This document shows positions 1 to 6,091 of a stretch of 11,079 nucleotides of DNA, in pieces. Both the position numbers and the translations under genes were made by a program. The stretch lies in the NCBI GenBank assembly GCA_902984215.1, contig CADWAF010000219.1, positions 1 to 11,079 of the forward strand, in the 5' to 3' direction. Source of the DNA: Willaertia magna. Its lineage: Eukaryota > Heterolobosea > Eutetramitea > Acrasida > Naegleriidae. How positions within the stretch are numbered: the first letter of the stretch is position 1; the number at the start of each line of letters is the position of its first letter. The notes beneath the pieces were generated by a model that saw only the letters and a program-made list of their open reading frames with translations, was not told where the DNA came from and did no database searches.

Positions 1-133
1 TTTACCAATTGTTGAAGTATTAATGTCAGGTGAAATTACTGCCGTATTGTGTAGAAAGAAAAAAATAGATACTATGCAAGTCAATTTATTTAAAACAAAT
101 GGTCTATTTGATATCCTGTTATTATTTGAGTAA
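1..133 (+). CDS. 3' end of an unrecognised protein-coding gene (partial)
   Basis: An open frame enters from the left edge (first full codon at 2) and ends at TAA 131-133, giving the last 43 residues of a protein. The peptide begins LPIVEVLMSGEITAV and ends NGLFDILLLFE. It is mixed, with a Lys/Arg patch (CRKKK) and a hydrophobic end, and looks like the C-terminus of a folded protein. I recognise no family and cannot see domains, because the body of the gene lies outside the window. It is read in the same direction as the next gene and stops 80 bases before that gene's ATG. The open frame could be chance at this length, but the balanced amino-acid use and position just before a real gene favour coding. 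Confidence 0.4.
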   Translation, partial: LPIVEVLMSGEITAVLCRKKKIDTMQVNLFKTNGLFDILLLFE

Positions 134-213
134 ATAATGAACGGTAAAAGTTAACTAAACTCAAAATTTTTTATTAACATCCTCTTTATTGTAATAAGTT
201 CAATTATTTAAAA

Positions 214-766
214 ATGGCTGGTATGATAGGTTGGGATAGTGTAGCTCATACCGTTTTGGTAGCGTTGAATAAAGTAGAGGAATGTAAATTAGTTGTTTGT
301 TTATTTGCAGAGGGATACTCACCAATTGATAGAAAGATTATTTCAAGTAAGTTATTGTTTTTCTTCAAAGAATAAGGTTCAATGAATTTAAAGTGTTTGA
401 GGGAATAAGGAAAGAACAAAGTGTTCCCTCGGTTAAGATATTTATTGTTAATCTTTCCGATAACATTTCTTTTGCAAAGAATTTTGGAGTTAAAACAACA
501 CCATCTGTTGTTTTCTTTTATGAAGGAAAGCCTATGACTATAAGTAGATCAGGTTGGGATGACGATGTTAAACGTAAGTTGTTACAATTCCTTTAACAAT
601 TAGCTTAATCCTTTTCGAAAAGTTGTTGGGGCAACATCTAAGGAAAATGTAAGTATTCGAAGGCCTGTCTTTTGGTACTAACCTACTTAAGTATGTAAAC
701 TTTATGAGGTTGGCGAGAGAAGTAGGAGAAGAAGGGCGTCACACCTTACGATTGGAAAACCATTGA
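214..766 (+). CDS. Thioredoxin-fold protein lacking the CxxC redox motif, four exons
   Basis: I build the gene as join(214..346, 394..573, 623..648, 692..766), 137 residues, ending at TGA. The three introns are 47, 49 and 43 bases; all start GTAAGT, and the third has a perfect TACTAAC branch site (675-681). Seen: a central beta strand (LVVCLFAEG, 26-34), then SPID at 36-39 where a thioredoxin has its CxxC, then VKIFIVNLSDN, the segment FAKNFGVKTTP with the expected cis-proline at P81, and a closing strand SVVFFYEGKP. Exons 3 and 4 add LVGATSKEN and a charged helix. Family knowledge: this order of elements is the thioredoxin fold, but without the two cysteines it cannot perform dithiol exchange, so a binding or scaffolding role is more likely (inference). 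Only exon 2 is a long open frame; the first intron's acceptor (…TTTAAAG at 393) is the least certain junction. The partner is unknown. Confidence 0.72.
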
Positions 767-879
767 ATTTTGAGGTCTCATCTATAATTTCAACAAACGA
801 ATTCTGTAATTATTGTAAATTTCAAAAAAAGAGAACAAACTTTAGGTAAAACTACGATATATTATTACACAATAATAAT

Positions 880-1539
880 TTAACAACCTAAAACACCTCT
901 TGCAGTTTTCCAGTGAGCATCTCTGTCTGCCTTACCATTGTATCCACCATTAATTCTTCTAGTAATTTGGTCAAAGTTTGTTTGGGTACAATCTGCATAG
1001 TTATTTAAGCTCTTAGTATTCCAGAACCATGCTGCAGTTCTAAAACCAACTGATGGTTGTGCAGCTTGAGTTGGGTTACCTTCTAAATCTAAACCTAATG
1101 CTCTACCTGCAGCTCTATAGTTTGCTCTTCCAGTTAGTTGGATTGGTCCTCTACCCTTGTATCTCTTACCATCTCCAGGTTGAGTATTACCTAAATCCTT
1201 TCTTCCTTCATATGCTGCACCAGATGCGAATTCTTCAAACCAATTTAAATCACCACTTTCGTGTGCTAATTGAGCTAAGAATGCAGATTTTCTACAACAA
1301 GTGTTAATACCTGCTTGGCTCATTGCGGAATTTAAATAACCAATATATTGAGAAGCCTTTGAAGAAGAAATTCTTGGCATGATTTTTTGTAATTGAGCAA
1401 CAGATAAGTCACCGCTAGTACTATCTGCTAAAGAATCGAATAAAGCATCAATATCTTCATCTGCTAATTGATGGTTGGTGGTAGCAAATACTGCTGCACA
1501 TGCCAACAAAGCAAGTAAAACAATTAAGAAGGATTTCAT
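880..1539 (-). CDS. Secreted GH19 chitinase / endolysin-like glycoside hydrolase
   Basis: Single-exon gene for 219 residues. Residues 1-19 (MKSFLIVLLALLACAAVFA) are a textbook signal peptide with likely cleavage after A19, so the enzyme should be secreted or sent to the phagosome. After a short acidic linker (23-45) comes a GH19 catalytic domain (about 46-219): FLAQLAHESGDLNW carries the general acid E94, YEGRKDLGN carries the second catalytic glutamate E111, followed by the substrate-cleft signature GRGPIQLTGRANY (129-141), WFWN and RRINGG. GH19 enzymes cut beta-1,4 GlcNAc bonds in chitin, and phage/bacterial members of this short, domain-free type also cut peptidoglycan. There is no chitin-binding module. 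The closest style is the bacterial/phage form rather than the plant form, which suggests past lateral transfer (inference). The frame stays open upstream to an ATG at 1626, but starting there would bury the signal peptide behind 29 residues, so I chose 1539. Confidence 0.9.
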   Translation of the reverse strand: MKSFLIVLLALLACAAVFATTNHQLADEDIDALFDSLADSTSGDLSVAQLQKIMPRISSSKASQYIGYLNSAMSQAGINTCCRKSAFLAQLAHESGDLNWFEEFASGAAYEGRKDLGNTQPGDGKRYKGRGPIQLTGRANYRAAGRALGLDLEGNPTQAAQPSVGFRTAAWFWNTKSLNNYADCTQTNFDQITRRINGGYNGKADRDAHWKTARGVLGC

Positions 1540-2054
1540 AGTTAGATGATTTTTTTTATTGATGCTGTTCGAAGTGATTTTATACAGGTGAACACCAACA
1601 GAATTTTGATTACTGAAAATTGACATTGTAAACACCTATCAGTCATCTATCGTAATCACAGATTATACCAAATAACTTAGGCTAATGCAGTGCAAGAACA
1701 ACAAACTGTGTAAGTTTTAGAACAGTTTTGTTTCTATGCTATTAATTTTTCGTTAATCTGAAGTAAAGGAGTGATCAATTTTAATTTTTGTTCTGAAAAG
1801 TTGCGTCGCTATTTGAAAAAATTTTTTTTTAAATTTGACCATGATGAAAAACAACATAAATATACGCAACCAAACAAACTAAATCAATAATATTCATCTA
1901 TAATTTTAAATTTTAAATTGTAAAATATTTAGTGTCATGACCCTGTAATATCTATAGCAATTTCTTGAGTAACCTTTTGTTCAAAAAATGTATGTTAAGA
2001 ATTAACAAGAACAGTTACTGTAAAGTTACTACTGAACTTTAACAAAAAAAATAA
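1540..2054. promoter_or_regulatory. Divergent upstream region between the GH19 and p22phox genes
   Basis: These 515 bases separate two genes read away from each other, so they must hold both 5' leaders and both promoters. I see no coding exon. The stretch is AT-rich, with an A/T tract around 1817-1837 (GAAAAAATTTTTTTTTAAATTT) and a run of TAAATT-like repeats near 1900-1930. A leader rich in A precedes the ATG at 2055. A GTAAGT at 1710-1715 could be a donor of a 5'-UTR intron on the plus strand, but nothing else supports it. No specific operator or TATA element can be assigned from sequence alone. Confidence 0.45.
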
Positions 2055-2664
2055 ATGCAACAACAAATAGAGGAGAAGAAGGAAACTTCAATAGTAATTG
2101 AGGAAAACCATTATACTCAAAATGATAAACCAACAAAGTATAAAACACCTAAGAAAACTAATCCCTTATTTGTTGGTTTAGAATTTGCTTCTGTTGGAAG
2201 AAATTTATTAATATCAGAAATATATATTTTATTTATTTGTGGAATAATTTCTGTTTCTATGGATAGAACAGATCCTATTTGGAATACTACTATACCAGGT
2301 GCTTATTGTTTAGCCTTATCTATTTTGATATATATTTGGGGATATATTAGTGAATTTAATAAGGAAGATAAATCAGTCGAAGAAATATTAAACCCTAGAC
2401 AATGGCCAGAAAAAGTAAGACTTGTTTTAGGTATTCTTAATAGAAATGAATCACAATGTATATTCTGTTTTATGTAAGTATCGTCATGTAATTACCTTAA
2501 CATTATCATCCCATTAATTATCATTAAAAACTAGTTCCTCTATTTACACCTTCTTTTGCGTTCAAACCGCAATTGCAGGATGTGGTTTAATCTTTGCAAG
2601 TATTTTCTACCTTATTGCGTCCATTCGTAGAGAAAAGCCACTCAAAATAACCGGATTGAACTAA
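2055..2664 (+). CDS. CYBA: p22phox-like NADPH oxidase membrane subunit (cytochrome b-245 light chain)
   Basis: join(2055..2473, 2535..2664), 182 residues, with one 61-base intron (GTAAGT…CTAG) splitting codon 140. Residues 1-40 are hydrophilic and rich in Lys and Glu; four hydrophobic segments follow at about 51-68, 77-98, 136-150 and 151-170. The second hairpin resembles human p22phox closely as I recall it: LNRNESQ lines up with its RN pair before TM3, and LIFASIFYLIASIRREKP aligns without gaps with the last membrane segment and its Arg/Glu end. IPGAYCLALSILIYIWGY matches the FGAYS segment. p22phox forms the obligate heterodimer with the NOX catalytic subunit and stabilises it in phagosomal or plasma membrane for superoxide production. 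Oddities: the chain stops 12 residues after the last helix, so the proline-rich SH3-docking tail of animal p22phox is absent, and the position of human H94 appears to be F139. The catalytic NOX gene is not in this window. A generic four-helix membrane protein is the alternative. Confidence 0.72.
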
Positions 2665-2804
2665 AAGTGGTAATTGGTTGGTTGTGTGTATTACAGTCGG
2701 TAAAACAGGTATTGATTTACACAAAAAAAAGGACTTTAAGATACACACAAAGGTGGGGAAGAAAATACAAAGGTTCCTTTATTGTTGTTGAGTGAAATAA
2801 ACTG

Positions 2805-4036
2805 ATGCAAAACATTAATAATAATAATCAATTATCTTCTAATTATGAAAGTAATATAAATTATATTTTGAATGAACAATATAATAATAATTATAATGTA
2901 GAAGTCAACAAAGAGTACAGATTTCATCCTTATCAGCTTCAATCTAGAATTCCTCAGATGTCCTTAAATAATTGCATTGATAATGCACCTAGGAGTACAG
3001 CACCAATCACTATTCAAAATCGAGAATATTTATATGAGAACTATTCTTCTTACTCGCCTCAAAACATTCCTTTATTAAATATTTACTCACCTTCTCCCTC
3101 TGGAGATAATTCATCTTCTAATCAATCTTCTCCTGTTTTTTCTTCAGGCGTAGAGATGGTTAAGAGATCTTGTGCGGAATGTAGAAGAGTGCATAAGAAG
3201 TGTTCAAAAGAAAGACCTTGTTCGCGGTAAGTAAGCATTTCTATCTACTCGCTCAGTTAACAATTTTCTATTCTTTCAGTTGTGTTAAGCTAGGGAAAAC
3301 GTGTTTTGATTTACCTGAAAAGAAACGAGGAAGACCTAAGAAAGATAAGAACAATTTAAATAGATTAGCTCTTACCTCATCGCTATCTTCTTCTATTGCC
3401 AGTACCAGTACAAGTCCTCCTTCCTCCCCCAGTTCAACAACGTTTATTTCCATCAGATCCACCCCTCAAAGCAGTAATTTTTCCTCTTTTTCTAGTTCTC
3501 CGATCATTACAGATAGTTTAAGCAGTAGTATGAGTAGTACTACCCTAAATTCTAACAATTCTACTCCAACAACATCTAGTATTCTTATAAACGAGGCTGC
3601 TAACCAAAAGAGATTACAGAGAAGTTGTAGTGGAATATTGGAACTTAATCATCGATTTATGACGGAGGATGAATTGGATCAACTTTATCCTAGAAGACAT
3701 TCTACCCCAGTTACAATACCTCAATATCAAGAATTAAAAGAACAGATTGATAATTATCTCATTTACCATTCCCAATCAACTCATACTGCTAATAACATTA
3801 ATAATTCATACCAACAAGCCCATCCCACCCTCCAAAATTATTCCCACAACAATAATAATTATGATATCCAACTTTCTATTGAAAATTCCTCTCCTCCAAA
3901 TAGATTGCCATCCTTTTCAACCCTTTTGCAAAATATAGAAGGAGATGAAGAACTAAGGAGGGATTCAAGAATGCCAAGAAGAAATGCTGTATTTAACAAT
4001 TTCACAAATAATTCTCTTTATAAACCCCAACAATAA
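2805..4036 (+). CDS. Zn2-Cys6 binuclear cluster transcription factor with AT-hook
   Basis: join(2805..3226, 3280..4036), 392 residues; the 53-base intron (GTAAGT…TTTCAG) splits codon 141 inside the zinc cluster. Residues 1-115 are Asn/Tyr/Ser-rich. The cluster runs C123-x2-C126-x6-C133-x5-C139-x2-C142-x6-C149, an exact Gal4-type pattern, with basic residues RR-HKK between the second and third cysteines for DNA contact. Directly after it, KKRGRPKK (155-162) is an AT-hook core (RGRP). Residues about 170-235 are a Ser/Thr/Pro tract, and the C-terminus is again Asn-rich with short islands such as RLPSFSTLLQNI that could be activation or interaction segments. Family knowledge: Zn2-Cys6 proteins are nuclear DNA-binding regulators, mostly known from fungi, with scattered members in amoebae. 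No coiled-coil dimer helix, fungal middle homology region or PAS domain is seen, so it may bind DNA as a monomer or use the AT-hook for added grip (inference). Its targets are unknown. Confidence 0.85.
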
Positions 4037-4258
4037 AGTGTGGTTTAAAAAAGATATCTTAAGATTTTAAACAAGGTTTCTTTAACCTGTCTATAACTCA
4101 TACCACGGTTAACGCCTCAATCAAAAGAAGTTTATAAAAATTATATACTTATAATAAAAACAAACTGACAACTGTTAATTGTCGCAAGTAAAGGTTATTC
4201 AGGGCTATCATGTCAAATGTTATAGATTCAAAAATCATTTTCACACATTACAAAAAAA

Positions 4259-5716
4259 ATGAAAAGAAAAGAAAGTCCGTGCATTATTACCGCTCAGCAA
4301 AATGACTCCACAGAAAATAATTGTACCAAACATTTAAAAACAAATAATGTTACCTTTTGCAATGAAATTTTAAAACAATTTAAAAGATTAAATGTCAAAA
4401 GAAATGATAATTCTCTCATTCCACAACATTACAAACCAGAAACAAATTCAATGCCTTCTTTCAATTTAAAAGATCATTTATTTGAATTATTTCATTATAA
4501 ATTTCCAGAACCTTCTTATGGAGTTTTTAATAATTTTAAAACTGAAATTTTTGAAATGTCATTAAATTTCATTCCAATTAAAAAAGGATATAATGAATGG
4601 AATATTTTAAGACAAGTAGAAGATTCTGTTGTTTTATTTACTGGAAGTGATACTTTTAGACCTGCCAATACTTTTGCTAGAAATAAAATTAAAAGTAATA
4701 AAATATTTATTTTTACAAAAAATAATGAACCGCCACTTATTGTAAAGAATGATAATGACAATAATGGAATTGATTTTTATATTTATTTTTTACCAAAATT
4801 AAAGAACAATACTGAAAAGGTTTTATTTTCAGAATTTTTAAAAGGAATTGAAGAATATAAATGTCCACTTTCTGAAGATTTATTATTTGAAATTAAAAGA
4901 TTAAAAGGAATTCCCTTTTATAGACAAAGAAGATCAAATAATGGTGATCCAAGTATTACACCACTTCCAATTCATGCATTTTGTGATGTAAGATATCCAA
5001 AATATCAAAAATATAAATCAAGTATTTTAGGATTAGAAGAATTTGTTTTTAAAAAGGAATATTATACAGAAACTTATTACAAAAGTTATCAATGTTTTAA
5101 ACTTAAAAATAGAAGACCTGGTGCCCCAATTTACGAATTAAATATTATACAAAATAAAAATAGTGAAGAAGACACACAAATATTAATTGTTCAAAACCAA
5201 TTAGAAGAAGAAAATGGATATTGTGATATTTACATTAAATCTAATAATGATAATGAATATAGAGGTCCATTTTCAAATTTAGAAGTAATGAAAGATATTA
5301 TAGTTATTGAAGATCCATGTGAAGTAAAGAATAAAAATCCAAAAATATTTGAAATTTTACCATTTGAAATTGTTGAACACATTACAAGTTTTATGAATTT
5401 AAAAGAGATTGTAAAGAAATTTAGTTTAATTTCTAAAAAAGTATTTGAATTGAGTAGAAGTAAAATGATTTGGTGGACAAAAATTAATCAGTTATATAAT
5501 TTACAATTAATGAATGGAGAGAAGGAACCAAAAGTTGATCAAATGAATATGAATTGGATTAAAATTTTTATGAATTTTAAAGAATTTTACAAAAATGGAA
5601 TAAATTTAAAAGAATTATCTCATTGTCCAGTTTGTCACTTTGAAAAGGAATACAAAGAAGATGAAGAAGAAGAGGAAGAGGAAAAAACAAGTTTATTTGA
5701 AGAAGACAAAGATTAA
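4259..5716 (+). CDS. F-box protein, N-terminal reading frame (frame breaks before the cysteine-rich tail)
   Basis: The open frame from the ATG at 4259 (A-rich context, ACAAAAAAAATG) gives 485 residues ending …EEKTSLFEEDKD. Residues 1-45 are polar; about 60-350 form an Asn/Lys-rich region of alternating hydrophobic stretches that I do not recognise. An F-box-like segment lies at about 365-406: EILPFEIVEHITSFMNLKEI followed by FSLISKKVFELSRS and WW, matching the Leu-Pro-x-Glu-Ile/Val and conserved aromatic features of the motif. F-box proteins normally dock to Skp1 in SCF ubiquitin ligases (family knowledge). C456-P-V-C459 begins a zinc-binding pair, then an acidic Glu run leads to a stop at 5714. 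The cysteine-rich partner half is open in the next frame (see 5610-5996), so the stop is probably not the true end. The intended protein would be about 578 residues. Whether this is a sequence error, a pseudogene or recoding cannot be settled here. Confidence 0.7.
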   Translation: MKRKESPCIITAQQNDSTENNCTKHLKTNNVTFCNEILKQFKRLNVKRNDNSLIPQHYKPETNSMPSFNLKDHLFELFHYKFPEPSYGVFNNFKTEIFEMSLNFIPIKKGYNEWNILRQVEDSVVLFTGSDTFRPANTFARNKIKSNKIFIFTKNNEPPLIVKNDNDNNGIDFYIYFLPKLKNNTEKVLFSEFLKGIEEYKCPLSEDLLFEIKRLKGIPFYRQRRSNNGDPSITPLPIHAFCDVRYPKYQKYKSSILGLEEFVFKKEYYTETYYKSYQCFKLKNRRPGAPIYELNIIQNKNSEEDTQILIVQNQLEEENGYCDIYIKSNNDNEYRGPFSNLEVMKDIIVIEDPCEVKNKNPKIFEILPFEIVEHITSFMNLKEIVKKFSLISKKVFELSRSKMIWWTKINQLYNLQLMNGEKEPKVDQMNMNWIKIFMNFKEFYKNGINLKELSHCPVCHFEKEYKEDEEEEEEEKTSLFEEDKD

Positions 5717-5996
5717 ATGTAAAAATTGTGACATTTACATTTTTGGAAACTATTCAAAATGTGTGCAATGTGAATTAATGAAACAAAATGTTACTGAACA
5801 ATGTTCATTTTGTTCTTCCTATTCAAATTTATGTGAAGACTGCGCAAAAGAAGGAAGTTTTACGTATTGTAATGGATGTGAAGCAAATATTTGTGTTGAT
5901 GAACATGCCTATAGAGATAAATATGATGTTTGTTTTTGTATGAACTGTATTCAAGATGAAGAAACAAGTGATAAGGAAAGTGAAGAAGAAGAATAA
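5610..5996 (+). pseudogene. Cysteine-rich C-terminal half of the F-box gene, in the +1 frame
   Basis: This frame is open from 5610 (after an in-frame TAA at 5607) to the TAA at 5994. The part after about 5688 reads QVYLKKTKIKCKNC and then a dense series of paired cysteines: CKNC, CVQC, CSFC, CEDC, CNGC, a single C before VDEHAY, and CFCMNC, ending in an acidic tail (EETSDKESEEEE). Such regularly spaced CxxC knuckles bind zinc, as in zinc ribbons, treble clefs or B-box-like modules. The upstream part of this frame is only a poly-Lys reading of the GAA tract, so a separate gene starting at the in-frame ATG 5661 is less likely than continuation of the F-box protein, whose C456PVC pair would supply the first zinc knuckle. 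No GT-AG intron with the local GTAAGT donor can join the frames. Labelled pseudogene only because the frame is broken; the codons themselves look intact. Confidence 0.55.
5654..5687 (+). repeat. GAA/GAG purine tract ending in an A6 run
   Basis: An almost pure A/G stretch made of GAA and GAG triplets, interrupted by one GATG, codes for the Glu run in the upstream frame and ends in six A residues (5682-5687). Trinucleotide and homopolymer tracts are prone to replication slippage and to base-calling errors. The reading frame of the F-box gene changes at or close to this tract. Deleting one base from the A6 run would let the upstream frame read straight into the cysteine-rich tail. Confidence 0.7.
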
Positions 5997-6091
5997 TGAA
6001 TAACAATAATTTTCTTATTTCTATCTTAATTTAAATCTCTTAATAAAATTTTATTTCTTAAATTATAATAATCCAATATTATTCAGATTGA

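Noticed and set aside
1053..1307. Plus-strand 84-residue frame
   Set aside because: It lies opposite the well-supported GH19 catalytic core and has no recognisable features.
1540..1626. Longer N-terminus for the GH19 enzyme from the ATG at 1626
   Set aside because: It adds 29 polar residues before an ideal signal peptide, which would block its use; the ATG at 1539 is the better start.
2026..2044. Inverted repeat AAAGTT…AACTTT upstream of the p22phox start as an operator
   Set aside because: Six-base arms in AT-rich DNA are expected by chance, and nothing links it to a known factor.
1710..2054. A 5'-UTR intron for the p22phox gene beginning at GTAAGT 1710
   Set aside because: There is no supporting exon or clear partner acceptor; a single hexamer in 500 AT-rich bases can occur by chance.
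5691..5711. A tiny intron (GTTTAT…AAAG) joining the F-box frame to the cysteine-rich frame
   Set aside because: The donor is unlike the other ten, the length (12-21 bases) is far below the local range, and each such excision is a multiple of three, so it would not change frame.
5661..5996. A separate small cysteine-rich gene starting at the ATG 5661
   Set aside because: Its first 10 residues would be almost pure Lys/Arg from reading the GAA tract out of frame, it overlaps the F-box frame, and the zinc knuckles make more sense as the tail of that protein.
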